Shown: positions 11,996-23,857, counted from the first letter of the stretch. The stretch: 64,000 nt of DNA from Histoplasma ohiense (GCA_017607445.1 JAEVHH010000002.1:4827501-4891500); one strand, 5' to 3'. The notes: generated by a model not told the origin, from the sequence alone. Numbers and translations: made by a program.

Positions 11996-14258
11996 CTAGA
12001 GGGTAGAGTTATGACACGATGCTGTTGCCTTGGAATCATCTCGAGTATACAAAACACTCTTACTCTTGTCCTTCTCTTGAGCCGAGGGAGCCACATCCAA
12101 GCCTGGATTGCCAGAGAAGAAGTTGACGGGTTTGAGTCCAACAATGAGTTTCTCACTTGGCATAACCGGCCAATCCTCGATTCGAGGGTTGTGGGTGGAT
12201 CCGAATGTGTGCCAGATGACAACATCCTCGTTTCTGACTGACCCAGACGCGTTCGATTCTTTTCGCTTAGCAATGGCAGAAGCAATACCATCACCGCCGG
12301 TAGACTGCATTGTATATCGGCCGGCAGGGAAGTGATCCCCATCTTCATAGCGAGTAACCCAAACAGCATGCTTAGCGAACTCTGAGCGCTTCGCATGGTA
12401 CGATTCAGGATGGGAGAGGAGCATTTGACTGTAAGCAGGGAGAAGTTTGAATCCAACCGGTGTGCCCGTTATGGGGTTTATCTTGCTCTCGTTGAGAAAC
12501 TTGAAGGTACGGTTTTTGGTGAAATCGAGGTCAAATCCCCCCTCTTCCTCGACAATTTGACTGTCAGTGCAATAGCCTACACCAAATGGGTTGTGGACAG
12601 AGCGATTGCCCAAAGGAAGGGGTTTTGATTCTTCAACGACAACAGAATTAGAATGGCCGTCGATAGCTGGGTCGATGCGCAGGCTGAAGAGATGCTGGTG
12701 ATATGGTGCTAGAACGCCTGGAGCTACAGTGGTGCCATAAGGAAACTTGGTTTTTGCGTCTATGTTGGCGGGAACAGTGGACAGGATACCAGTAGCACGA
12801 ACTTCGTAAAAAATTGAAGCATCTTGATAGAAATGGAACGCAAGAATGTACTCGTAGTTGCTCACTGTAATGATAGTCTGTAAAACGAGAATACGAGAGC
12901 GAACTACTACAGGTGTTTGAGTGCGGAAATTGGTATGTTTCCATAGAATACCATCATCCTGTTCATGGCAACACACCACGTTGCGCAATTTCAAAGGCTG
13001 CCCAGAGGGTGTGTTATGGTAACCGTCGAAATACTTGATGGTACCTTTAAAGGTGATGAGTTAGCAGAGAGTCCAACTTAATAACAGTTGTCGGACCAAT
13101 TCTGCTTGTGCATACCTATACAATCACAGCCAAGCTCTAGATTATTGGCGTTGATTCCTGCACCGTCATTTCCGAGGTCAAATGCCGCCTTGCGGGGATA
13201 AGGAGCTCGTGGGTCAGCATAAGGTACGAACATCTCCGCGAGAGACAGTCGGTAAAACAAGCTCCGGCCATCGTAACGAATGTCGTGGAGCGTCAATCCT
13301 TCGCGGTAATTGAAACCTACCCTGAAACTCCATTTCTCCCACTCTACGTGATTTCCACTGATATAGAAAGATGGTCCATCCGGCTGAACAACTTGATAAG
13401 GTTTAGTAGTGGTTCTTGGGCTTGGTCTCAAGTCTGGGTGGTATTCTGTAACTGCTTTCGGGCGGATTTTCCGACAATCGAAAGGTTTTTGTTCATTATT
13501 GACTATTTCGTGTGGTTTTGTCGGCAAACGATAGACCTTGGTGACCTCTAGAGTCTCTGAAACCTCTGCACATACGTCGAGAGGGTATGCGTAGTAATTG
13601 GCATTTGGATTCTCTTCAATGCGAAGGTAGAACCAACACTGAACGAGCGGTAAGTTTGAAAAGAAAAGCAAGGTAACTTGTAGGAGGTAATGAGCAACAA
13701 ACCATTGTGACTCGTTGGGCCATGTCATTCATTCCGTCTGTGGCATAAGCCCAAGGTTCCACCACAACAGTTGATCCTGCAGGGAGGTCAAGGGAGCGTA
13801 TTGCGGCCTGCACTTCGTCATTGGCTAGGCAAGAAGCCTCAACTGCTTTCATGTAGTCCGCATCAATGTAGGAATGTTTTCCCTTGAGATGCTGCTTGTG
13901 GGTGACTTTGTCATTGTCCAGATCGACAAAGAGTTCAAATAGCTCGTTAGCATCATTGTGGCCTTTCAGCACAACTTCAGCACGCGCAGAGCGCGTGGGA
14001 ATATCTTCCACAGGCTGTTTGCGATGCTCTTTCTCGAGATACTGTATCATAAGTTTTTTGGGGGGCTCCTGTAAGGTGATGACTCGAAAATTGGGATCAT
14101 AGCCGCCGAAATGCAGACGAACGACTCGTCCAGCCTGCAATATATTCTGTTTTAGCAGTGGGTATGCAGAAAATATGAAAGAAACACAAGGACTGACGCA
14201 CTCTGGAAATTTCCTCGGGGGTAAGAGGGTCAAAGGGATGGTGAGTAGCGACAGCCAT
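11996..14258 (-). CDS. copper amine oxidase
   Basis: Minus-strand exons 14202-14258, 13703-14134, 13116-13638 and 11996-13044 give 686 residues, the usual fungal length. The enzyme oxidises primary amines to aldehydes, releasing ammonia and hydrogen peroxide. The topaquinone precursor motif is intact as SNYEY in exon 4; the copper ligands appear as the pair in YHQHLF plus the later histidine in STHNPRIEDWP. The N-terminus MAVATHHPFDPLTPEEI matches the N2/N3 domain start of fungal members. There is no signal peptide; the C-terminus NSTL is not a clear peroxisomal tag. The third intron ends in AAAG. The gene is immediately followed upstream by a decayed aldehyde dehydrogenase, whose family often acts on amine oxidase products, but that link is speculative. 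Confidence 0.93.
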
Positions 14259-14968
14259 TGTTGCAGACGAATGGGGATATCCGAACGAGTTCGCTACTCA
14301 AGAGTGTAAAACATAATAGATATAGATGAGCAGGCGAGAAGAGAATCCAAAAATGAAAGCCTGCAGCTTTTAAATGTTTCTTTACTTTCAACAATTGAAA
14401 TCGAAGCCAAGGTTAATTCCTAGCCTTCAAGGCACTGAGCAAATTGCCAACAAAAAATAAAATCAAAATCAAAATCAAAATCCAGCGCCATGAAAAATGA
14501 ATAGATGTTGTCTAGGAATGGACCTAACCTCCAAAGGTTTAAATTTCGGAGAGCGACCATGACTGGCCGGTAATGGTATCCTCGAGTTGGGTGTCCTCGG
14601 TCTCCAAACTTGCACGAGAGAAAATTTCTGGAGGGCGCCATTCCTCTGGAGCGTATTCCGGACCGCCTTTAAAAAGGATGGCTCAACATCGACAAGGAGT
14701 GTCAGTCATCCTGCTCTCTGCCACTGGATATGCAGAGATGTAAATCGCTGCTCCCATGGCAAAAGCCAAGAGAAGCGACTGATCACCCACTTTTGCAGCG
14801 TAACGGGCGGGCAATAATCGATCTTGGCACCTTGATGGTTCCCTCCAAACACGGGCGTTTCAGAACATATTACTTTTTGGGGACTGCCAAGGGTAGAGAG
14901 GAATTCCGAGCATGAAATCATAAGCAGTCTGCATTTTGCAAGATAGAGCATTGTTCAGACATCATCAT
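14259..14968. other. intergenic with possible pseudogene 5' remains
   Basis: Holds the amine oxidase promoter, an AAAATC hexamer repeat at 14457-14482 and, from about 14600, sequence that may be the eroded front part of the aldehyde dehydrogenase relic. I could not align that part convincingly. Confidence 0.5.
14457..14482. repeat. (AAAATC)n short tandem repeat
   Basis: About four tandem copies of the hexamer AAAATC upstream of the amine oxidase. Confidence 0.85.
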
Positions 14969-15440
14969 GCCTCACCAATTGCCTACCATCTGGTATTCTG
15001 AACATCATAACGACCGACAACAAATACACCTTCAGTCAGTGAGGCTCATTGCAAGTATCCTAACGTGCGCAAGGTAACCTTCATTGGAAATACTGCTGTG
15101 GACGGAATCGTGGCTCGCCATTGCTCTGATGGTTTGGAAACGATGACAATTGAGCTTGGTGGTAATCGTCCATTCAGTGATGCGGATTCTCGGATTCTGA
15201 TCAAGCAGTAGCCGCACTCATGGTTACTCAAGTGGTGCACCGCTGGACAGACTTGTACGCCCACCCGCACAAATTTGCGCAGAAGCTGATCAAGGCTACG
15301 CAGAAGCCTCGCGTGGGTCATGACTCTGACTCTTCTACCACGGTTGGAGCTATCACAGCCCCTCAAGGGATTGAGAAGTTAGAGAGATATGTCGCTGATG
15401 CGTCTCCAAAGGGTGCAACGTCTTATGGAAACCCCCCCAC
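14969..15440 (+). pseudogene. decayed aldehyde dehydrogenase (succinate-semialdehyde type)
   Basis: Three plus-strand pieces in shifting frames line up in family order. First (14969-15023) is LPSGILNIITTD, the Rossmann-side loop. Second (about 15040-15210) is KVTFIGNTAVDG followed by TIELGGN, the cofactor and glutamate regions; it runs into a TAG at 15208-15210. Third, in another frame, is QAVAALMVTQ then FAQKLIKATQ and IEKLERYVADAS, the region after the catalytic cysteine. The cysteine loop itself (AGQTC) is readable only in yet another frame near 15236-15252. At least two frameshifts and an in-frame stop rule out a full-length product. The remaining C-terminal third is not recognisable. It looks like a relic of a duplicated or lost catabolic gene. 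Confidence 0.8.
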
Positions 15441-16531
15441 TCCCCCTTTTCAAATTTACTCTTTGAATGATAATAAGGTTTTTGCTGTGTTCACGACAGT
15501 AACGAATTTTGACCAAGATCTCGCTATTTTTCTGGCTATCTTTTGGTAGATATTGCAATTCAAATTCTCGAGGCTCCCATTTAGCAGGAGACCGGCAATG
15601 TACAGTACATTAATATGAATTAGGATGCCTCGTCTTGCTTCGCTCTCCATGCTCACAGCCCGTTCTCCCCAGGTCTTTATATGTTCTAAGAACAACTGGA
15701 AACATTTATTTATGCTCTCTAGCCTATGGAACATGATATTTTCAAGGATTGACTCCACGAGGAAGTTGACAGCTTGGTGGGTACGATGCCCCCAAGGAAC
15801 ATTGATCCCATGTTGGCTCTAATGAAGCAGAAGCAGGGAAAAACGGTCTTTTCGGCTGTCAAGTGGACGTTTGCAGGAACCTTTTGACACTCAGATAAAC
15901 TGTACAAAGAGCTTGCTTGATTTGGCGGTGTGTCTGCTGTAGGGCATTTAATGCATGGGAAGTGATATCTAGAACGTCCGAAGCCGTAAATAGTAGGGCA
16001 TATGCGATGGCGTAACTGCGAGATATGATATTCTCCCAGCGATGCTAGGCTGTAGATTTGCTTCTGCCCTTAAATAACACACTCTGGGGAGGTTCCATGA
16101 GGCGGGGCTTCATGAACAGCATTTCGGTTTATTGACCCTTGATAGAATGAACTGTTGTCCTTCCCAAATTCATGCCTCCATCACAAGTCATTCAAAAAGC
16201 GCTATCAGGCCAATTGGCAACGTAAAACCTAGACATGGATGTCTGATTTAAATGAAAGAGGAATTCCGAACTGGTATTTTGCTTCTTCTGTTTGGTTATG
16301 GATTTGAAAGACTATCTTTGAAACATCGAAAACCAGGATTATATGGTTTATGATAGGGGACCCTTGGTGTAAACTCAGAAGCCCGAAAATGTATGGTTGA
16401 ATCTTCTCGGGCTGGTGGCCAAGCGCCGATTTCGCAGGAAAAAATAAATATTGGAACGATTTTACCCCGCGCTCAATTGCATTTTGCTCCACATCAGCAC
16501 CATAGTGTTTATATTTATCATTGATACATCA
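15441..16531. other. intergenic, relic to PRO2
   Basis: About 1.1 kb with no supported gene. The first part may be further eroded pseudogene; the last few hundred bases are the PRO2 upstream region. Confidence 0.55.
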
Positions 16532-18090
16532 ATGTCACTCACGGAGTCTTCGCCTGAGGAGGTGGCAAGAGTTGCTGCCGAATCCTCTCGACACCTTGCT
16601 ACGCTGTCTGGTTTTGCTCGTAATGAGGCTTTGGACTTGATGTATGCCGCGCTGTCAAAGAAAAAATATGCGATCCTCGAAGCAAATGCGAGAGATGTCA
16701 AAGCGGCTACTAGAGCAGCGGAGAAAGGTGAATTGAGCATGAGCCTCATTAAGAGATTGGATCTGGCAAAGCCCGGGAAATATGAAGACATGTTGAAAGG
16801 CATTCTGGATGTGCGAGAGCTGGAAGACCCCGGTCAGTCGACCTCAGTTAAGCCTTATTTTCTTTTCCTAACCTTTGCTGCTGCCTTTAAATCCGATGCC
16901 TCGCATTATATCGACCTAGTGTCCTCTAAGCCATGCTAACGCATTGATTAGTTGGGAAAGTTACTCTTCGCACACTCTTAGACGATGATCTTATTCTCGA
17001 AAGAATGACATGTCCCATAGGTGTATTGCTTATAATATTTGAGGCGCGCCCAGAAGTGATTGTGAACATCGCAGCCCTATCAATTAAGTCCGGAAACGCA
17101 GCTATCTTAAAAGGTACTACTACTAATCAATCCATTTAACCGTCATGTAGCCATTGCAGAGAGCTGATAACAAATTCGATTGAAGGGGGCAAGGAATCGA
17201 CGGAATCCTTCGTGGCCATCTCCAATGTCCTTGCAGAAGCAATATCCCTGTCACAAGTTCCAAACGCTTCTATCCAGCTTGTGAAAACAAGAGATGCAAT
17301 CCTCCCCCTCCTTGCGCAGGATAAACATATCGATCTCGTCATTCCCCGCGGATCTAACGACCTCGTCCGCCACGTGAAGGATAACACTAAAATCCCCGTC
17401 CTCGGCCATGCGGATGGCATCTGCTCGATATACCTTCACTCGGATGCCGACTTGTCAATGGCGAAGAAAATTATCATTGATGCCAAAACCGTCTATCCCG
17501 CCGCGTGTAACGCCGCGGAGACACTATTGGTGGACCGCGATGCCCTGTCCGTTCAGCTACCAGCCATTGCGGAGGCCCTGCTCTCAAAAGGCGTCAGCCT
17601 TCGTTGTGATGCTTTATCGAAACAAGCTCTCCAGGAAAAGCTCACAGCGGCCCAATCTGCACTACTGCAAGACGCAACCGAGACCGATTACAACACTGAG
17701 TTTTTAGACCTCACTCTCGCCATCAAAACGGTCACGCCTTCATCCACGGAGACCTCTGTTGACGCCGCCATTGCCCATATAAATGAACATTCCTCGAAAC
17801 ACACAGATGCCATTTTAACTTCCTCAAAGACTACTGCGGAACGTTTCCTGGCTGGTGTCGATAGCGCTGGTGTTTATTGGAACGCGAGCACTCGATTAGC
17901 TGACGGAATGCGATACGGGTTTGGGACAGAAGTTGGGATTAGTACGAACAAGATTCATTCGAGGGGACCAGTAGGCTTGGAGGGTTTGACTATCTACAAG
18001 TATTTAATTAGGGGTAACGGTCAGGCTGCTGGTGATTATTTTGAAGGTGAGGGTGGGAAAAGCTGGAAACATCGGCAGTTAAGTATATAG
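16532..18090 (+). CDS. PRO2: gamma-glutamyl phosphate reductase
   Basis: Exons 16532-16832, 16952-17113 and 17186-18090 give 455 residues. The enzyme reduces gamma-glutamyl phosphate to glutamate semialdehyde with NADPH, the second step of proline synthesis. Visible family marks are the front helix pattern (HLATLSGFARNEAL, AILEANARDV), the cofactor region PIGVLLIIFEARPEV and SGNAAILKGGKES, LVIPRGSNDLV, the catalytic-cysteine block AKTVYPAACNAAETLLV, and HSRGPVGLEGLTIYKY near the end. An upstream in-frame ATG at 16451 would add 27 hydrophobic residues; I prefer 16532, where family homology begins. The second intron ends in GAAG; only this acceptor rebuilds the conserved ILKGG. The partner enzyme PRO1 lies at 54061-55752. 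Confidence 0.96.
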
Positions 18091-18553
18091 TTTCCTGGGG
18101 AATGTCTGCCGCGGAGCGCATATGATCGATATTCCCCCCGGAAAGAAAAAGTAATGACGTATATAATTTGCCGGGGGAGGGAGCGGCTTCTCCATCCCCC
18201 CCAACTTTTATTCCATCCCAAGTCTTGGAATTTTAAAAGTGTTATCCCGTAGGTTACACCCTTGTATGGTGGATTGCAGGCTGAGACTGCTACCCTATAC
18301 TCACTTTGTAGGAAACCCTTGTTACTGTTGTTTCGCTTCTCCCTTCCTTTTCAATGAGGGGAAAAAAAAAAACTCGGTGAAATTAGACGAAATAAATAAA
18401 GAAAAGGTTCAGAAACTCCGGGGAGGTAAAGTTGTCAAACATAACTCATTATGGGCTCGTTCAATTTGACTAGAAACCTACAATGGCCAATTTCGCAAGC
18501 CCGCCTCAAATATTTTGCTGAACCCAAATAAGAACCATAGAAAAATAAACACC
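18091..18553. other. intergenic, convergent PRO2 / RPL18
   Basis: 3' flanks of two converging genes; an A-rich run near 18361-18371. No gene seen. Confidence 0.6.
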
Positions 18554-19414
18554 TTAAACCTTGAAGCCTCGCGACCGTCTCCGACCACGAGCTCGTTCGA
18601 ATTTTCGACCTTTACTTTGGACTCTTGGTTTCTACACAGACAAAAAGCAGCGGGTTAGTAAAAATTGAATATCCAGGTGAGATGAATATGCGTATCTATT
18701 GGAAAGCATCTAACCTTTCCACTATGTGGACCGAATCCGAAATGTTTGAAAGACTCCCTGGCATTTTTGGGACCTCGTAGCAGCAAAGTATTGGCGCCAG
18801 TTGGGGCTCTGAGCGCGAGCTGGTCCAGAGTCAAGGTCTCACCGCCAGCTTTTTCGATTCGGGCCCTTGCGGTGGAAGTAAATCGGAGAGCTGCGACCGA
18901 CATCTTTGGGACGTTGAGGAGGCGATTGTCATCAGTAATGGTACCAACAACAACAATAGTCTTTCCCTTGTTTGCTTCAGCGGTCTCCTTGGTCCCTACG
19001 GCGGCTACGATTCGAGATAGAGAAACGGGGGGACGATTGACGCGTGACATAAAGAGACGGCGTAGGATGACTTTGTTGAAGTTCGAGTCGGTACGACCTG
19101 TTCGTTATTTGGTTTTCAGATCTCTATTTTTTGTGGTGTGCCCTCTTTCGGCCTAATTCTTCGAAAGGCTTCGCGGGGATTTTAGCTTACGGGCAAGGAA
19201 GCGGTAAAGCTTCACGAGAAGTAGGAGGTAGACATTCTCGCTCTTAGGTGCTTTGCGGTGGGAGCCCCGAACATGGTGACGGTCCAAATCGATACCTGCG
19301 AGGATTGAGAAGAGATTTGTGTCAGTACTCCACAGCAGCCGCAAGTCAGGTTTAAATAGAGCAAAACCTTCAAAATAAATTCAGGATAATATTCGTTCCA
19401 AGTAACTTACCCAT
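18554..19414 (-). CDS. RPL18: 60S ribosomal protein eL18
   Basis: Minus-strand exons 19411-19414, 19191-19295, 18715-19097 and 18554-18631 give 189 residues. It is a core protein of the large cytosolic ribosomal subunit. The sequence is strongly conserved: MGIDLDRHHVRGSHRKAPKS, LYRFLARRTDSNFN, SRVNRPPVSLSRIV, RLLNVPKMSVAALRFT and the basic C-terminus RARGRRRSRGFKV. The first coding exon is only four bases (ATG plus one G), so the intron starts right after the initiator, a layout common in fungal ribosomal protein genes. A long antisense open frame over exon 3 (18746-19156) is a shadow of this gene. Confidence 0.97.
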
Positions 19415-20091
19415 AGCTGCTGATGGAAATGGATACCGTTGTCGAAAGCTGACTTTTGAACCGATGCGAGATTCTAAGGTAGTCAGATGTGTTGCTTGAC
19501 AAGATTTTGGAGCAGTTAGAGGGAGTGTGCGGGCGTAACCCTACGCTAGCTCGTTTGGGACAGATTGTCAAAGAGCCGCGTTCCTAGCCTTACCCATACC
19601 TCGCTAGTCCGTAAATGGAAAGTAGTGCGACTGCAAACTTTGGCAGAAGATACAGCCAGAGAAGTCGTCCAGCAAATTGATGATCTGGGTATATACCTCA
19701 ATATCTATACACTGATGTATTTACAACATTCTGCGCCGAACAGTTAGTCTATATAATTTAGATTCAAGAACAATTTTCGGTTTCCCCCCTCTAAAACGAT
19801 GTCAACTTGTTCGACCTCTAGCAATTTTTCGGCTGGTCAAATGCGAGAAGTATAGGGAACTTCAGGGAACAGATGTGAAAATAGAAAGCGAAATGACAAA
19901 AGAGACAGATAGGTGAAACACAATTAACCGCCGAAGAGAAAATGTCTAGTATGATGGAACGAGATGGCAGGGTAAGGACTCTTTGACACGGTCATGGCGC
20001 AGAATGCGGATAGGAATTGGCTGAAATTTATCACAACACGGGAGCGTATGTCGGGGAAAGGTTGCCAATTTGGTTTTGGGTCATATAATCT
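19415..20091. other. intergenic, RPL18 promoter and carrier 3' flank
   Basis: The RPL18 upstream region joins the downstream flank of the carrier gene. A short frame at 19565-19747 has no family match I recognise. Confidence 0.55.
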
Positions 20092-21529
20092 CTATTCATC
20101 ATCACCAAGGCCGACCAAAAAATCACGCGTTAGTTCATAGCTGAGCCAACTGCTCGCCATGCTTGGGGCCACTTTGAGTAAGTTCGGAACAATTCCTTTA
20201 TATAAACCTCTAACTCCTTCTTGCTTCACGATAACCTTCACTGCATCCCATACTGAGGTGTACTGGTACCCCAAACCCGACATGGTGTTGACCTGGAACC
20301 TTCTTCGAAGGACATCACTGCAGCCACTAGTTAGACAGCAATCAAGAAAGTAAAGGAAACCCCGTCTTACAATGGATATGTGCATGTTTGTGCAACAGCT
20401 CCTGATATTGCGCCGGCCAACAACTTGCGGTAAGGACTAGGGTTAAGGTCTCCATCAGGCGTAAGGTACTTTCGTACTGACTCATAAGTCATAAAATTTA
20501 ATCCAACCTTTTAAAAGCGTTTAGAGTTTGTTATTGGGATAATGGGGTCCGTTTTAGTGATTCAACACTTACGTAAGGGGCAACTCCGGCAATAGTGGGG
20601 ATTATTCCGCGGTACAGCGCAAGGAAGCCGCCTTCCGTCTTGTACATCAACCGCATTGTTTGGAATATTCCAGGCAACTGCTTTTCTTGTCCTTTCCGCA
20701 ATTCCCTAAACGACGCAGACTGGATCGAAAGTCGTGTCCTTACGATATCTAACGGATAAGTAAATGTGACAGACGTGATACCCGCGATACCTCCACATAT
20801 TAAGCGACGAAGAGGAGTAAGTTCGGCCCCAGGAGCCGGCTCAAAGAGCTGAGGTCTTTGTTAGCAAATAAACAGTAAATATCGCAACACGGGTTGGAGA
20901 ATCCGATAGCGTGAAGTAGTAGCGATCAAGATGGCATTAAATTTATTAAAAATGAAATTAAGCAAGAAAAGGGAGAGTAAATATTAGACGGAAGAGAAAT
21001 AAATGGACGTAGGCTTACCCTTCTATAAAAGCTATAGCTTCCAAATTGTACAGCAGAATAAGGCACTATTCGTATGCAATTTGTCCCGTTGCCACGCATG
21101 TAGCCTTTCCACCCTTCTTCTTTGCCTATTTTCACCAATGCTTTCCATATTGACAGTTTGTATTCCGTTCGGCCAACGCTCTGGATTTGAAGCAAAATCT
21201 TCAATCGCTCGAGGGGGGAGACTATTGTTCGCGATACCGCACCAGCAACCCCACCCGCAATGAAGGCAGCCGTCACGGGTTCCGATAATCTGTCCCTAAT
21301 CTGTCTAACGACAGGCGTAGGCGGTTGTGGGAGAGGGTCCTGATCGAATTCATTAGAGAAGTACCCTTGGGGAGCTTGCAGGTGCGGAGAGGTATGAGAT
21401 TCAAAAAGGGAGAGATACGGTAATTCATATTCATACCTTTATACGCGACTCGGATTTGCCAGATGATAAAGGTGTCATCTCCTTTTCCGAAGTTTCATTT
21501 CGAGCCGCATCTCTAGGACCGAGGCTCAT
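20092..21529 (-). CDS. mitochondrial carrier, APS/PAPS-type (YPR011C-like), apparent frameshift
   Basis: Minus-strand exons 21445-21529, 21019-21365, 20574-20848, 20371-20507 and 20092-20317. Three solute-carrier repeats are present: SPLERLKILLQIQ, YPLDIVRTRLSIQ and YPFDVLRRRFQV, each a PX[DE]XX[KR] signature. The substrate class (adenosine 5'-phosphosulfate) is inferred from overall likeness to yeast YPR011C. Exon 3 is 275 bases where 276 are expected. The conserved end of repeat two should read GVAPY/VGLNF, but the sequence has one C too few near 20577-20580 and reads GVAL just before a good GTAAGT donor. A natural mutation or a sequencing deletion are both possible. A weak upstream donor (GTTGCC) would skip VAPY and keep frame. 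The first intron junction (donor GTATAA, acceptor CAAG) is also tentative. Confidence 0.82.
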
Positions 21530-22739
21530 GGTGAGGAACCCGTTTCACGAACCCTAACTCCCACGTAAGGGTTTAGTCCCCGATCTCGCAAACTAGCCAA
21601 AACACGTTGGACGAGTAAATCGCTTCGTGTGAGTATCTTGGGAAAGCTCTTTCATCAGGCGGGGATCAAAAGAAAAATACAACGCTCTGCAGATATGTGC
21701 TACTGGTCTGAAAGGCAGTCTTCTGGCAACAAAAGTCTTGACACTGCGCAGTCCATGGAAAAGCGTACAGCCGTGAGGCAGTCTCGGTATTAAAAGCGAT
21801 AGTCCGAGGTGAAGGGTGAGAGATCGGATGTCTATTTTGCAAAGGGTATGTTTTCTCCTTCTCACACGCGCCTAATTCCTTATCAACCTGTCAAACGGCT
21901 GAGGCAGAGACTAAGGCTGAGTGAAGGATATGTCAACTGATCAGGTTTGGAGATCGCACTAGGCCAATGATACCAATTGCAACAAGAAGCCGTGACGATA
22001 TTGCCTGGCAGATGGTGGTGCATTTAACTAATGAGCGTAGCGGCAATAAACAAATTCCAAAGCGCTCCAGCGTCTCAATTTTGCGTTGGCTTCGAGTTTG
22101 GTGTTGGTTTTCTTTTCGAGAAATCTTGTTCCTATTTTTTTCGCGCTTGTTGCTTCCTATATCACGTGACGTAATTGTAAACCGCTCCCAAAGCGTGCCT
22201 TTCCAAGGTTCCAAGGTTGGTTTCCTGAAATATCAAATTCGAGTGTGCCGTAGATGCACAGGAGAGGCTGTTCACGATATTGCCATGATTAGTTACTATC
22301 ATTATAGCTGTTGAAGTCAAGAAAGCCATACAATACCTCGCCAACAAGTTGATACGATGGGCCAAGTATTTTTGACCATAATATCATAATACAGCCGGTA
22401 ATGATATTCTTATCAGTAATACCGCAGTGTTGCTTGCCAAATCTTCCTCGCCAGCGTATCATTGTATCATTGTAATTCGCGTGTATTACCGACCAGTTCT
22501 TGTTCTGCCCAGCTCAACATATTTTTTCTTCTCCCTTCTTCTTCTGCTATCTCCATCTCCAACCTCTTCCACCATCCATCTCTCTTCCTTCTCCTCCACC
22601 GTCTTCCATCCTTTCTTCCCATCTCCATCATCTCTGTTACCGTCCCTCTTCAAACTGGGGCTTTTCATTCCGCTCTCTGTTTGGTATCTTATATTGTCTA
22701 TCCATCCCTCCTGCTCCTGTCATTCAACACTCCTTCACC
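21530..22739. promoter_or_regulatory. divergent promoter region, carrier / SR protein gene
   Basis: 1.2 kb between divergent starts. It holds a TCACGTGA palindrome at 22162-22169. The last 220 bases before the SR gene are pyrimidine-rich, probably its 5' untranslated region, which creates open frames such as 22427-22888 that I reject. Confidence 0.6.
22162..22169. promoter_or_regulatory. TCACGTGA palindrome (Cbf1-type E-box)
   Basis: A perfect eight-base palindrome containing CACGTG. In yeast, Cbf1 binds this core at sulfur-metabolism genes. It lies about 630 bases before the APS-type carrier and 570 before the SR gene; a regulatory role is inference. Confidence 0.35.
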
Positions 22740-23857
22740 ATGTCTCGTGGCGGCACTACTCTCTATGTCACTGGTTTCGGCCACGGTACTCGAGCTCGAG
22801 AACTAGCCTACGAATTCGAACGGTATGTCCCATTCGTCGATCCTCCCTTGCCGATACCCGGCGGACGGTCCTCCTTCGTTCGTCTTGACTCGGAAAATTC
22901 GTGATACCGATACTTATGCTCCCTCCTCCCCCCTTTCACCCTGCGCCCGACCGTACGGCCTTACCGGCGCTTTTCTTCCTGAATAATTGTCCACCATTAA
23001 AAATAATGATGATCCTTGGGTGGATCCTCCTGAGTCTTCGAAAAATCATATTTCTTTGATGCTTTGACCTTTTCTTTCATCCATTTTCCTCAACTTTTCT
23101 CTGCTCTCAATAATATAGGTCAAGCATGTTATGATGCAAATCGCGCTAACCTGTTTACCGAAGATATGGTCGGCTTGTTCGCTGCGATATTCCAGCCCCC
23201 CGTACGGCTTCCAGTCGCCTGTAAGTTTTTTTCGCTCTTTGACGTGTAATTGTTGATACTATTTGACTGACACAACACCATGTATAGCTTTGCGTTTGTT
23301 GAGTATGAGAGCCGTCGCGATGCTGATGACGCATATCATGAAATGCACAACAAACGTATCGGCAGGGACGACCTTCTAAAAATCGAGGTCCGTAACCTCT
23401 GCTTGTCAATACCGTATGCCTCTTTAGCTAACAGTTGTTAGTGGGCACGTACTCCTCCATCTGCGTCCTGGCGCTTTGATTCCGGTCGGGACCGTCGCCG
23501 GGACCGTACCCCCCCTCGCCGTCCCCGCTCTCCATCACCTCGACGAGGTCGAGGAGACTTCTCTCCCCGCAAAGATGACCGCCGCGACCGTGACTACGAT
23601 AGACGTGACCGCGACCGCTCTCGAAGTCCTAGTGTCCGAGACCGTGAGCGGGACCGGGACCGGGACATGAAGGATGATCGTGACAGACGTGATGACGATC
23701 GCGAGAATGGAACGAATAACGATGACAGGAAAGGTAGGACCTTAGTGTTTATCTTTCAAATACAACTGAAATGATGAGCCTCCCTTGCTAACCGCGTTCT
23801 TTAGTACCACTGGATTCTCCAACCCCAGCTCATGATGAGCTGGATACTGCTGAGTGA
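22740..23857 (+). CDS. SR-type RNA-binding protein, single RRM
   Basis: Exons 22740-22822, 23164-23220, 23288-23387, 23442-23733 and 23805-23857 give 194 residues. One RRM spans residues about 6-80: RNP2 is TTLYVTGF, RNP1 is RLFAFVEYES, then the helix DADDAYHEMHNKRI. After the RRM comes an Arg-rich tail with SPSPRRGRGDFSPRK and many RD/RDR dipeptides, then a short acidic end. This layout is that of SR splicing factors acting in pre-mRNA splicing in the nucleus. The first intron (341 bases) is the longest in the window and ends in GAAG; only this acceptor restores RYGRLVRCDIP. Intron 3 has a GTCCGT donor. Long, weakly spliced introns in SR genes are often used for autoregulation, which is plausible here but not shown. 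Confidence 0.92.

Noticed and set aside
18746..19156. 136-codon antisense frame over RPL18
   Set aside because: It is the shadow of a highly conserved ribosomal protein exon with strong codon bias.
22427..22904. Three overlapping Ser/Leu/Phe-rich open frames before the SR gene
   Set aside because: They are products of a pyrimidine-rich 5' untranslated region and overlap the true first exon in other frames.
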